Below, piece after piece: positions 35,809-45,900 of a stretch of 64,000 nucleotides of DNA; positions within the stretch are counted from its first letter, which is position 1; each line of letters opens with the position of its first letter. A program made the translations under genes and the position numbers. Below the pieces are notes generated by a model. That model was not told where the DNA came from. It was given only the letters and a program-made list of their open reading frames with translations, and made no database searches. Source of the stretch: Candidatus Obscuribacterales bacterium (GTDB lineage: Bacteria > Cyanobacteriota > Vampirovibrionia > Obscuribacterales > Obscuribacteraceae); the NCBI GenBank assembly GCA_019750335.1, contig JAIEOQ010000003.1, positions 310,001 through 374,000 of the forward strand, read 5' to 3'.

Positions 35809-37020
35809 ATGAACTCTGTTGAAATTACCCCCCAAATGGTTAAGCTGGCCCAAGAACGGTGCCGCTTATCTGGCAGCGATTTGCGTCAAGAGTTAGCTCG
35901 TCAAGTTGTACAAACTGCTGTGCTTAATCTAGATCCGGAAAATGATCTACTGATTGACGAACAAAATGCTTTTAGTAATGACGATCTGCTGGTCGCTGCT
36001 TTTAACGTAAATGACTTGCTGATAAACGACTTGCGTTTTGACATACGTTTTAAAGGCGAAGACGATCGTTGTGCTTTTCCGCGCCATTTATTATTTGGAC
36101 AATATTTAGCTTGCGGCACTTTAGTTGTTCGTTTTAACGGTGATGCCACAGCTGATGTAATTGCTTATCTGCCTTTCAAAGATTGGCAGTTGCAAGATAA
36201 GCATGAGACAAACGAAGAGCGTTTATTATTGCGTCCACGCACGGATAGTCTGGATTTAGACCAAACAATCAAAGCTGCTCTTGCTGATTATAAGCCTGTT
36301 GCTTATCCGGTTTTACCGGTTGTCGGCGCCAAAGAAATAACTGATTTTATTGCTGCTCCGGCTGATTTATCTCTTGCCGATAAACGCACTCTTGTGGAAG
36401 CTGTGCTTACACATCCTCAGTCTTGGCCTTTGCTTAAAGATATTCTTGCTACTTATTCCAAAGCTGCTTTTAAGAAAACTCTTGTTCATGCGGCCAAATG
36501 GAACCAAACTTTGGAAAAACTGGTGCAACTTGTCGAGCCTAAATTTGCCAATCTTTCTAAAGATGATATTCGCAATATTATTGCCGGCACCGGTGAAGTC
36601 TTGGGCAGCCAAGCTCAATCACCTAAGTTTCGTCAGGAATTTTTGCGTCGTTTGACCGAAGTGCAATTAGCAAAAAAACTTAAAGGTGAACAGCTTGTCA
36701 ATGCGACCAAAGCAGCTGAGCAGATAATTGCCGGCAGTTCAGCAAGCGTTACTTTGCAATCTACGGTTAAAAGCAAAACTGTTTTTGATATCGCTATGCT
36801 GGTTAAAAAACAAAGACAAAAATTCCAGCATTTTGTTAGCGCCAGCGCCGAAGAGCTCTCTGCTGCTTTCAGCAAGGCTGCTTTGCAACCGGTTTATGCC
36901 ACCCATAGTCAAGAGAGTAATGAGGGGCTAGAGGCTATTAATGAAGCTCTTGTTTTAATCGACGCTTGCGAAATTGCAACTGAGATAAAAGAGCTTGAGG
37001 CTGATCTTGCACAGCTTTGA
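35809..37020 (+). CDS. Hypothetical protein, 403 residues, possibly DUF1822-like
   Basis: The true start is probably ATG 35809 (MNSVEITPQMVKLAQ), as the track start at 35698 lies inside the sigma-like gene. The N-terminal half has strands such as NDLLINDLRFDIRFKGEDDR and FGQYLACGTLVVRFNGDATA; the C-terminal half is helical. No signal or membrane helix. A faint resemblance to cyanobacterial DUF1822 proteins is possible but I would not rely on it. It follows the sigma-like gene by 53 bases and may be its partner. Confidence 0.65.
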   Translation: MNSVEITPQMVKLAQERCRLSGSDLRQELARQVVQTAVLNLDPENDLLIDEQNAFSNDDLLVAAFNVNDLLINDLRFDIRFKGEDDRCAFPRHLLFGQYLACGTLVVRFNGDATADVIAYLPFKDWQLQDKHETNEERLLLRPRTDSLDLDQTIKAALADYKPVAYPVLPVVGAKEITDFIAAPADLSLADKRTLVEAVLTHPQSWPLLKDILATYSKAAFKKTLVHAAKWNQTLEKLVQLVEPKFANLSKDDIRNIIAGTGEVLGSQAQSPKFRQEFLRRLTEVQLAKKLKGEQLVNATKAAEQIIAGSSASVTLQSTVKSKTVFDIAMLVKKQRQKFQHFVSASAEELSAAFSKAALQPVYATHSQESNEGLEAINEALVLIDACEIATEIKELEADLAQL

Positions 37021-37065
37021 GCAACATCAAGTAAACTCTAAGCAGTCGGTAATTGGAAAGCTCAA

Positions 37066-37671
37066 TTGGATTGTCCAGCTTGCGGTCAAAAAAATGATCA
37101 AGGAATGCAGTTCTGCATTTTTTGCGGTCAAGCTTTATCCGCAGAGGCTGCGCCAGCAGCTAGCGGTTTTTGCTGTCAATCATGCGGTAAAAGCGATCCA
37201 CTAAACGGAAAATATTGTGTTTTTTGTGGCGGGAATATGGCAAACTCGGCTAAACCTGCTGTTGCCATATCTCAATCCTTGCCGGCAGCTAAAGTGACTT
37301 CAAGCGGAAAAGACTTTCTCTTTCTGGCACTGGCACTTATTCTAGGAGCTGGTGCTGCCTTTTTATTATTTCAAACTGCTCTTGTTTCACATTTACAAAA
37401 GAGCTTTGTTCAGCCTTTATGGACTAAAGACGGACTTGTGCTTTATGCTTCCGCGCCGGAAGCGAATCTGTTTATCAAAAGCTTGGATCAAAAAACTTTT
37501 CTCTGCGGCAAAACTGGCAAAGATGGCGCAATCGCGATTAATAATCTCGCGCCTGGCAGTTATAACTTGCAGCTTTCCGGCAAGAATCATCAATATTTGA
37601 GCGAAGATTTTACTGTCGGGCTTGGACAGCCGACAATTCTCGGTTATCCCCAGAGGCTTGAGCTTGAATGA
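37066..37671 (+). CDS. Double zinc-ribbon membrane protein with PEGA-like domain
   Basis: TTG start with GGAAAG about five bases upstream. Two zinc ribbons open the protein (CPACGQKN, FCIFCGQAL; CQSCGKSD, YCVFCGGNM), then a Ser/Lys linker, one membrane helix (FLFLALALILGAGAAFLLF) and a C-terminal beta domain of about 75 residues (LVLYASAPEANLFIKSLDQK, IAINNLAPGSYNLQLSGKNH) like PEGA or carboxypeptidase-regulatory domains. Overlaps the downstream kinase gene by four bases (ATGA), so the two are coupled and may act together. Confidence 0.8.
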   Translation: MDCPACGQKNDQGMQFCIFCGQALSAEAAPAASGFCCQSCGKSDPLNGKYCVFCGGNMANSAKPAVAISQSLPAAKVTSSGKDFLFLALALILGAGAAFLLFQTALVSHLQKSFVQPLWTKDGLVLYASAPEANLFIKSLDQKTFLCGKTGKDGAIAINNLAPGSYNLQLSGKNHQYLSEDFTVGLGQPTILGYPQRLELE

Positions 37672-38750
37672 CAGTGGATAAGCTTTTATCTTGTCCTTTA
37701 TGTGGTCTGAATTATCCGGCAAGCGCAAAGTTTTGCGGACAAGATGGCACTTTGTTGTTACCGGCTGTTGGGCTTGAAAATACTAAATCCTGCCCGAAAT
37801 GCAAAAAAGACTATCCTGATTATGTAAAACATTGTCCAGTGGATGGTATTGCACTTGATGCGCCACAAGTTGAATATGTTTCTTTTGAGACTGAAATAAT
37901 CGGCAAAACTGTAGCCGGTAAATACAAAATTGAAAGTCTGCTTGGCGAAGGTGGCATGGCTCAAGTATTTAAAGCCAGACATTTAGGGCTTGATCGTCCG
38001 GTTGTAATCAAGCTTATGCATCGCAATCTTCCTTCCCAAGAAACAGCTTTGAAAAGGTTTGAGCAAGAATGCAAAGTGACGGCAAAAATCGATCATCCAA
38101 ATGTGGTTTCGGTTTTTGATGTCGGTACTTTTGAAGCTAAGCGTCCATATTTGGTAATGGAATTTATTCAAGGTGAATCTTTACGTGACCTAATGGAACG
38201 TGAAAGGTCGCCAGAGATGCAGAATGTTCTTCGGACCATGAGTCAGATTTGTGCCGGACTGCAAGCTGCCCATGCCGAAGGCATAATTCATCGAGATCTC
38301 AAGCCTGAAAATATTATGCTCCGCCAAGATCAGGACAGACCTGATTGGGTGAAGATTGTCGATTTCGGTATTGCTCACTTAAAACAAGGCGGACAACGTC
38401 TGACTAAAACCGGCATCGCCATTGGCACAGTCGACTATATGTCGCCGGAGTATCTTGGCGATAAACCAATAGATCATCGCTCGGACATTTATGCTTTAGG
38501 TGTAATCTTTTTTGAGTTAATTGCCGGGCGCTGTCCTTTTGCTGCTGAAACAAGCGAAGCGATAATGGCTAAGCACTTATTCAGTGAAGCACCGCCGCTT
38601 TCTATGTATCGCCCGGATTTAAAAACCGGATCTATTTTTGACTTAATCGCCAAACGTGCCTTAGAAAAAGTGCCGGAAAAACGTTATCAATCTATTGAAG
38701 CAATGCAACGTGATATCAATGAAGCATTTAAAGAGTGTGATCGCCGCTGA
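37668..38750 (+). CDS. Ser/Thr protein kinase with N-terminal zinc ribbons
   Basis: Residues 1-60 hold two CxxC pairs (CPLCGLNYP, CPKCKKDYPDY), like the ribbon in the preceding gene. The Hanks kinase domain follows: GEGGMAQVFKA, VVIKLMH, HRDLKPENIML, KIVDFGIAHL, GTVDYMSPEYL, HRSDIYALGVIFFEL. All catalytic residues are intact. No membrane helix or extracellular domain; the ribbon partner may anchor it by zinc or protein contact. 360 residues. Its last codons overlap the glycosyltransferase gene. Confidence 0.93.
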   Translation: MTVDKLLSCPLCGLNYPASAKFCGQDGTLLLPAVGLENTKSCPKCKKDYPDYVKHCPVDGIALDAPQVEYVSFETEIIGKTVAGKYKIESLLGEGGMAQVFKARHLGLDRPVVIKLMHRNLPSQETALKRFEQECKVTAKIDHPNVVSVFDVGTFEAKRPYLVMEFIQGESLRDLMERERSPEMQNVLRTMSQICAGLQAAHAEGIIHRDLKPENIMLRQDQDRPDWVKIVDFGIAHLKQGGQRLTKTGIAIGTVDYMSPEYLGDKPIDHRSDIYALGVIFFELIAGRCPFAAETSEAIMAKHLFSEAPPLSMYRPDLKTGSIFDLIAKRALEKVPEKRYQSIEAMQRDINEAFKECDRR

Positions 38751-41064
38751 GCGCAAAGCCGTTTATTATGCCGGAGCATGCTTTGCTCTGGCTTTTCTCT
38801 GTTTTTTGCCGTCTTTAAAATGTTTTTTCTTTGCCGATGATTTTCTTTGTTTGGAATATTTAGGCAAAATTTTTAATGGTCAGCCGCAGCTTTTTTTACT
38901 GCGTTTGTTCTCGCCCTGGCAAGATCATAACGTACAGCTTTTATACAGACCGCTAGGTGACGTCAGTCTGGCTTTGGATTATTTGTTTTGGCGCGACAAT
39001 GCTTTCGGTTATCACTTAACCAATGTTTTATTGCATGCCGCAACAAGCGTTTTAGTCTTTTTTCTTTGCCGCAAACTTTTCAAAGACTTGGCAGACAAAA
39101 ACTTACCGTCTTTTTTAGCGGCTGCTTTATTTGCTGCTTATCCGCTGCACATTGAGAATGTGGTTTGGATAGTCGGACGTTTGGATATTTTATGCACTTT
39201 CTTTTTGTTAGCTTCTTTTCTTGCTTTTATTTGCTTTCTTGAATCAAGCAAAACGATCTATTTATTCTCTGGTTTGTTGGGCTTTTGGTTGGCACTTTTA
39301 AGCAAAGAGATGGCTCTAATCCTGCCTTTTCTTCTTGTTGCTTATTTGCTGCTTATAGCCGGCAAATTTCAACTTAAGCCGCTCCTGCCTTTTATGGCAG
39401 TTGCGCTTATCTATATGTTTTTGCGTTGGAGTGTTCTTGGTACATTACTTGGTGGCTATACAGGCATTTTAGGTGAATTGTACAAAGAGACTTTCTTAGG
39501 ACGTTTTTTGGAATTTAAGAAGTACTTTGCCTTGTTCTATCCGATCAATCGTCAGATTATTCCTGCTGAAGGGTTAGGCGATCAGTTATTGCACGCTTTA
39601 TATATTCTTTGCGGTCTTTTTCTTTTAGCTAGATCAGTCATTAATCCATGGTCGACTTTTACAAGCAAACGTTTGTTGTTTGCTCTTGTCTGGATTTTTT
39701 GTACGATGCTGCCGGCGTTGCAAGTGCTTGATTTAACCGGTAATTTGAGCAGCGCTCGTATTTTTTATCTGGCAAGTATCGGTATGTCCATGTTAATCGT
39801 CTCTGCTCTTTATCCATTTGCTTCAACTAAGTTCTTTATGAGAACTACGGCTTGCACTTTGCTGTCCTGCTTGATCCTGCTTTTTTCTTTGGTCACTCTT
39901 CGTTGCCAGGAGCCGTGGTTGCATGTTTCGACCATGATCAAAAATTTGCAAAGCACTCTAATTGAGCAGGTACAAAAGTTGCCTGCCGATAAAAAACTTT
40001 TGCTTTTAAATTTAGCGACTACTTATAAAGGCGTGCATATTTTTTATGAATTTGCTGAGCTGAAAACACTGATATCTCAGCCTTTCTTTGCTGAAAATTA
40101 TGGCAACAAATTGGCTACGGTTTCTTGGTTCTCTACTGATAACAGCTTGAATTTGACTGCTTTTGAAAATGAGCATTACAACCATGAAATAAGACGTATA
40201 CATTGGATTGAAAAGCCTGAATTGCAAAAGATTTCTACACTTCAATCAAAGAGTGAAGTTGCTGCAATGCCTAAATGCTCCTGGAAAAAAATTGCTTCCA
40301 AAAACAACAACCATGATTATCTTGTTTCTCTCAAGCGTCAGATAGAGCCAAGCTCAATTGCTTTTGTTGAAATTGAGCTTGCTTCAAGCAGCAAAGATTT
40401 TGCTCAATTGCCTCAAGATCTTGTTTTTGAATATGGCGATGCAAAAGGTAACTGGAAAACTATCGAAAGACGGATTCAAAAAGAGTATCAAGATAAGCGC
40501 AAAGTCTATGTTTTGCCCTTGAGCGAACATTTAGACTGGAACTTAAGCGGCAAATGCCGCCCTTTTGTTTTGCGTCTTGCCGAAGACGAGCATAAGCCCT
40601 TTGAACTCGTATCGGTAAAGCTTTACGGGCACGATTGCTATCCTAAGTTAACTGCTGCAGCGACAACAATTGATGTTGGCGATGACGGAATCTGTCGGCT
40701 TAGAAACAATGTATCCGGTGATTTGTTTTATGACGCTCGGCGAGTACCCGGAGCCGCCAACGTTATTTTGGAAATTTCCAAACCACGTTATCTGTTTGGC
40801 TTTTTCAGTAATTCTGCGCGCAACACACAAGATGTTCGCTATGCCGGAAGCCGCTTTTTGCTCTCCGGTAATCATGGACGTTTTGCTTTTAGCAGAGCGC
40901 TCTTTCCGCAATCGGCTCGTTATCAGATACATGTATGTGCTGCTGACAGCAAAGGTCAATCTTTAGGACGATTCTCCGACCCGCTGACTTTTGAAATAGT
41001 CAGCGCTCAAGGTGTTTGGATCGGCGGCTGGCTTAACCGCTTATTTATGTCGCCTAAAAACTGA
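38719..41064 (+). CDS. GT-C glycosyltransferase, TMTC-like, with large C-terminal domain
   Basis: Polytopic N-terminal half (about 12 helices) with the GT-C acidic motif FADDFLCLEYLG and YPLHIENVVWIVGRLDILCT, a hallmark of TMTC/DUF1736-type O-mannosyltransferases using polyprenyl-phosphate sugars. About residues 430-770 are a soluble, strand-rich domain (IAFVEIELASSSKDFAQLPQ, NVILEISKPRYLFGFFSN) likely in the periplasm. Overlaps the kinase 3' end by 32 bases; GTG 38734 is an alternative start. Target unknown. Confidence 0.8.
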   Translation: MKHLKSVIAAERKAVYYAGACFALAFLCFLPSLKCFFFADDFLCLEYLGKIFNGQPQLFLLRLFSPWQDHNVQLLYRPLGDVSLALDYLFWRDNAFGYHLTNVLLHAATSVLVFFLCRKLFKDLADKNLPSFLAAALFAAYPLHIENVVWIVGRLDILCTFFLLASFLAFICFLESSKTIYLFSGLLGFWLALLSKEMALILPFLLVAYLLLIAGKFQLKPLLPFMAVALIYMFLRWSVLGTLLGGYTGILGELYKETFLGRFLEFKKYFALFYPINRQIIPAEGLGDQLLHALYILCGLFLLARSVINPWSTFTSKRLLFALVWIFCTMLPALQVLDLTGNLSSARIFYLASIGMSMLIVSALYPFASTKFFMRTTACTLLSCLILLFSLVTLRCQEPWLHVSTMIKNLQSTLIEQVQKLPADKKLLLLNLATTYKGVHIFYEFAELKTLISQPFFAENYGNKLATVSWFSTDNSLNLTAFENEHYNHEIRRIHWIEKPELQKISTLQSKSEVAAMPKCSWKKIASKNNNHDYLVSLKRQIEPSSIAFVEIELASSSKDFAQLPQDLVFEYGDAKGNWKTIERRIQKEYQDKRKVYVLPLSEHLDWNLSGKCRPFVLRLAEDEHKPFELVSVKLYGHDCYPKLTAAATTIDVGDDGICRLRNNVSGDLFYDARRVPGAANVILEISKPRYLFGFFSNSARNTQDVRYAGSRFLLSGNHGRFAFSRALFPQSARYQIHVCAADSKGQSLGRFSDPLTFEIVSAQGVWIGGWLNRLFMSPKN

Positions 41065-41068
41065 CAGC

Positions 41069-42796
41069 TTATCGTGAAGGAGCCTTTACTGCTTCATTGC
41101 CTGAAGACGGTAGCTGCATATTAACCTTTCCGGTTACCGCAGCTTCTTTTGTCGTTGTCGCTGTTGCTGCCGCCGGTGCTTTTGCCGCTGCTGGAGGAGG
41201 AGAAGGAGGTGTTGGTGCTGGCGGAGCCGGAGGTGTTGGTGGTGGCGGAGCCGGAGGTGCTGGCGGAGCCGGAGGTGTTGGTGGTGTGCTGGAATTTTGA
41301 ATTCTTGTATTTAGAGCATCGATCTGCCCAGGGTCAATGACATTGGCTTCCATGCTGGCTAATATGGCAAGAACAGCGCTGCCTTTAGTTAGTTGGCCGG
41401 TTAGTAGACTCTGTGACCAATATAGAATCTCGGATGGTGAAGGACTTCTACCGGCGAGATTCTGATATACCGAAGCAACAAAGTTGGCAGTACTACTACT
41501 TGTCTCGTTGGGCGCTAGAGAATCAACGAGAGATTTCACTGCGGCGTTTGTGTTGTATATATTACTGAGACTAGCTGCATTAGTAGCAAGACCAGTTTGA
41601 TCAGCAGCAGCTAGTGCTGCTGTCATATTGGCTAAAGCTGTCGCATCCGGTGCCGTACCGTAGATGCCGTAGTAGAGCTGAGAAAGAACCGGTTGATAGG
41701 GCACCTGTGCCGGTGTTAATGGTGGTGTCATTGGAGCCGGGGCAGGCGGCGGTGGTGGAGTTGGCGCTGTAGGAGGAGCAGGTGGCGGCGGCGGTGCCGG
41801 AGGAGGAGATGGCGGCGCTGGAGGTGGAGGAGGAGGCGGCGGCGGTGTCGCGCTTCTCTCCAATTCGCTACCGGAGCTGGATTCAGATGATCCAGGTGTG
41901 TAGCCCCAAGTACCGTTCACTTGGTTAAGTACGGCAGCCATTTTTGATACGTCAGCGAGGATACGCTTATCCTTGCTGTCCGAATCATTTTGACTGAGAT
42001 CGCCAAGCAAATCGCTGTTTTTCAGCGCGCTTTCTACTGAAATTTGGCTGATAGCCATATTTTTGCCTTCAATAAGTTCCGGCTGACGACGGGTCAGACC
42101 GTCGCTGGGAGCAAGTTCTGATTGAGTTAAAGGATGGTCGGCGACAACAAACTCATAACCTGGTTTTAAGGAAACGGTTGTCGGTGGTTCTCCCGGCAAA
42201 GAAATCAAACATGTTTGCCCGAGACCATCTAGATTTGTTACTCGTAAAACACCATCTTTATAAGTAATCAGAACATCTGAATTGGAGCAGACAGCAACCT
42301 GACCAAGAGGAGTATCAATCAAGCCTGTTTCTGAAGGTTTTTTGACACTGACAAGCAAAGTACCGCTTGTTAGTTTTGCGGCATAAGGCGATGTTTTTTC
42401 ATAAGTTGTATTGTCGCCTTCTTTGATTACCAGGAAGTCAGTCGATCCCTTTAGATCTTCTGATTTCGGAAAACCGTTTGAAGGTATAGTAACCAGTCCC
42501 TGTGATGGGCTTGGACCAGGGGTGTTTACCATATGAAGCGGATCGGTAGTTTGGGTTACGTCCGTCGGTACGACAATCGGCGGACTGAAAGGTCCCGAGG
42601 GCGGTGGCGGCGGTGGAATAAAAGGAGGCGGCGGCGGTGGTGTGTACACCGGTGGAGGCGGTGGTGGAACAATTATGTACTGCCCGTTTGCCGTAAGCTG
42701 CGGGTAAAGCAAGCCCACACCAATCAGTGAGAGCGCGCACATACTCATCAGTATGCCTGTATATGTTTTACCGTCTGCCGAATGTCCTGGTTGCAT
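41069..42796 (-). CDS. FecR/DUF4214 protein with polyproline linkers
   Basis: One hydrophobic segment near the N-terminus (SMCALSLIGVGLLYP) may be a signal anchor. Three Pro-rich runs (about 40-75, 325-365, 510-550) separate a FecR-like beta domain (about 120-230, TLLVSVKKPSETGLIDTPLG, EFVVADHPL) from a DUF4214-like domain (about 375-475, FVASVYQNLAGRSPSPSEIL). FecR domains often carry regulators of sigma factors; DUF4214 occurs in surface proteins. The Gly-rich + strand ORFs at 41097 and 41149 are shadows. Divergent from the CHAT gene. Confidence 0.82.
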   Translation of the reverse strand: MQPGHSADGKTYTGILMSMCALSLIGVGLLYPQLTANGQYIIVPPPPPPVYTPPPPPPFIPPPPPPSGPFSPPIVVPTDVTQTTDPLHMVNTPGPSPSQGLVTIPSNGFPKSEDLKGSTDFLVIKEGDNTTYEKTSPYAAKLTSGTLLVSVKKPSETGLIDTPLGQVAVCSNSDVLITYKDGVLRVTNLDGLGQTCLISLPGEPPTTVSLKPGYEFVVADHPLTQSELAPSDGLTRRQPELIEGKNMAISQISVESALKNSDLLGDLSQNDSDSKDKRILADVSKMAAVLNQVNGTWGYTPGSSESSSGSELERSATPPPPPPPPPAPPSPPPAPPPPPAPPTAPTPPPPPAPAPMTPPLTPAQVPYQPVLSQLYYGIYGTAPDATALANMTAALAAADQTGLATNAASLSNIYNTNAAVKSLVDSLAPNETSSSTANFVASVYQNLAGRSPSPSEILYWSQSLLTGQLTKGSAVLAILASMEANVIDPGQIDALNTRIQNSSTPPTPPAPPAPPAPPPPTPPAPPAPTPPSPPPAAAKAPAAATATTTKEAAVTGKVNMQLPSSGNEAVKAPSR

Positions 42797-42831
42797 TTAG
42801 ATTCCGCCCATGCCTGAGAACAAAATATCCA

Positions 42832-42957
42832 CTCATATGGTAAGCCTTTTAGGAGGATTTTGATGTCTTTTTGAGTCATATTGAAGGACATTTTCATAAA
42901 GTCCAGCATTTGCTTGTTGACAAATTATTTGCCCGCTAAATTGTCCTACCATATGAG
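42832..42957. promoter_or_regulatory. 11-bp inverted pair between the FecR and CHAT genes
   Basis: CTCATATGGTA (42832-42842) and its exact reverse complement TACCATATGAG (42947-42957) lie 36-46 bases before the FecR gene start and 18-28 bases before the CHAT gene start. The near-symmetric placing in a 178-base divergent region suggests paired operators, but no protein binding is known. A TTGACA at 42917 has no good -10 partner. Confidence 0.5.
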
Positions 42958-42974
42958 CGTTTCCATTATTTTGA

Positions 42975-45900
42975 GTGCTTATCTTGAAAAGTTCTTTTCT
43001 GCTTGCCGGCTTATTAACTCTCTCCTTGCAACTGCTTGCTTTTGCTCAATTAGAGAATCTGCGCCCGCCGTTTTCCACCAATGCTGAAATTCGCAGACAA
43101 GAGGAAGAGCTTGAACGTAAGCTGAAAAAGTCCACACCAGTCGAGCAGTCTGATGCTTTATACGAAACAGGCAAAGCGGCTTTTGAAGGCAAAGAATATG
43201 ACCGTGCTCTTTACTACATGAAAGAGTCTCTTGCTCTGGATGCCAAACTTAAACGTCCGGAATATGAAGTGAAAACTCGTGTTGCCATGGCGATTATTTA
43301 TGCTCTTAAGCAAGACAACAAAGCTGCCCTCGATCAATATAAAGAAGCCTTGAACACGGCTGAAGCAAACAAACTCGATGATTTCGTTCAGATAATCACT
43401 GACAGTTTAGGCACACTGGCTTTACGCCTTTCTTTGTTAGATGAAGCCGAGTCCTATTACAAAAAAGCTTATGCACTGGGAGTTTTACATAAAAACAAAG
43501 ATACACAAATAAACTCGCTTATCAATCAAGCCACTGTAATGCGTAAACGCAAAAAAATTGCTGAAGCAAAAGAGCTCCTCGGACAAGCTGTAGTTATAGC
43601 CGGTAAAGGAAAAAATAGTGAGAATGCCGGTGCCGTTCTTTTAAATCTGGCTCGTGTTCAACATGATCTCGGTGAGTTTTCCGAATGCGAGGATACTTAT
43701 ACAAAAGCAGTTGCGGCCTTAAAAGCGGAAGGCAATCATGAGCAGGCAGCGTCTGCCAGCTGGGGATTGGCTGAAACTTTATATGACAGGCATAGGCTCT
43801 CTCAAGCTAAAGCTGCTTTTTTGCAAGCAAAAGCGCTTTTAGATGTTAATGCACCGCTTGGGTTGTTTGGACCGATTCTGCTTGGCTTAGGCGCTATTGA
43901 AGCTGATCTCGGTAATTTCGATTCGGCAGTTGAGTATCATAAACAAGCACTTGTTCTTGCGGTTGCTGCAAAAAACAAGATTGCTGAAATGCAATGTATT
44001 TTGCAATTGGGTTCCGATTATCTTTTAAGAGGCAATCCGGAAACCGGTCTGGAACAGCTGCTTTCCGGCGAAAGCTTACTTGAGCAAAAACCGGCTAATG
44101 CGGCAAGTCGCGCTACTTTGTTCATGGCGATTGGACGTTGCTATAAAGTACTCGGACAGTTTGAGCAAGCGCAAAAGTACTATGATTCGGCTTTGAAGCT
44201 TTTTCAGGACGCAGGGGATCAAGTCGGTCAGGCTCTGGCTTTGAATAGTATGGCTGTGCTCAGTCTTGATAATCAAAACCAAGCTTTGTTTGAACGTTAT
44301 TACAAACAAGCAAAAGAGATTTATGCCTCTCTTAATAACAAGCGCGATCTGGCTATTCTCGATTATAACTATGCCCAGTTTCTGCTCACACAAAAACGTT
44401 TTAAGGAGGCAATTGAGCTCTATAACCAAGCGCTTGGACGCTTGAAAGAGACCGAGGATGTTTATTTGCAAAGCATGGTTTTGTCCGGTCTTGGGCTGGC
44501 GGAGCTTTTAAGCGAGAATACGCAAGCTGCCATTGCTGCTTACACTCAGTCTTTGAAAATTGCCGAACAATCAGGTTCGATTGAAGCGCAATGGGATGCC
44601 AATTTAGGCTTGGGTAAATGTTATAAAAAGCAAGGACAGAACGATCCGGCTCTTTTGCATTTGAAAAAAGCTGTAGATCTGGTTGAAGCTGAACGAGCGC
44701 AACTGACTCGTGATTCTTTTAAGACCTACAACTTGGATTTACGCAACGATTGTTTCTCCGAGCTTATTGATTTGTATGCCAAACTAAATCGTCCTTATGA
44801 AGCGCTTGAAATAGCGGAAAAAGGACGAGCGCGCGCTTTTCTTGATATGCTCGCCAGCCGCAAATCAGGTGGTCAGATAATCGAGACTTTTCAGCCTGTT
44901 TCTAACAACTCTTCGAATATCACTAAATCAACTCCGGTAGAAAGCGGAACACGTGCCGTCGGCGTGATCCGCAAAAACGGTCAGATCAATGTGGCAACGT
45001 CCATTAGCCCGGTAAACGTTAATGCGCCTGATATTGAAGAGATCAAAAATCTGGTTCGCAAAAGCAACTCTTATGTAGTTGAGTATTATTTGCTGCCGGA
45101 TAAAGTGATGGTTTGGCTTATTGATCCTCAAGCCAATATTCGTCTGTTGCCACCGATTATGCTGAGCAAACAGCAAGTCGGTGAAAAAGTCACTCTTGCT
45201 TATGAGGCTGTGATTCATGCTTATAAACAAGGTGAAAATCTAGGGGCTGTAAATCAAAGACGTTACGAACATCTACAAGAGCTTTATCGCTTGTTCATTC
45301 AGCCTTGTGCCGAATATTTGCCTAAAGATACAAAATCCGTTGTTACGATTGTGCCTCACGGACCGATGTTCTTGATTCCTTTTGCTGCTCTGGTCGATGC
45401 CGACGGCAGTTTTTTGGTGGAAAAACATACATTGTCTTATATACCGGCTATCGGTGTGTTTCGGACAACACAAAAATTAGCTGATTCGGCTTCAAGTACA
45501 AAAAAATCTCTGCTTGCTTTCGGCAATCCGATTACAAAAGCAATTTCGTTTTTGGGCGCCTTACCTTATGCTGAAAAAGAAGTGAAAGAGATAGCCCAAA
45601 TATTTGGTCCGCAAAACTCGCTTGTAAAAATCGGTCAGGAAGCCGATAAAAAAACATTTTGCGATCTCTCTTCTCAATATAGCGATATTCATTTAGCTAC
45701 TCATGGCTTAATCGACGAAGAGAATCCGATGCAATCGTCTTTAGTTTTGGCCCCTACGGCTTATGACGACGGACTGTTGAGCGTAAAAGACATACTTTCA
45801 CTAAAAGAGTTGAAGGCACGATTAGTTGCCTTGTCCGCTTGCCAGACCGGGCGCGGCAAAATAACCGGTGACGGGGTTGTCGGTCTTTCGCGGGCTTTTA

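Noticed and set aside
41097-41340. Plus-strand Gly/Val/Glu-rich ORFs
   Set aside because: Shadows of the polyproline codons of the FecR/DUF4214 gene.
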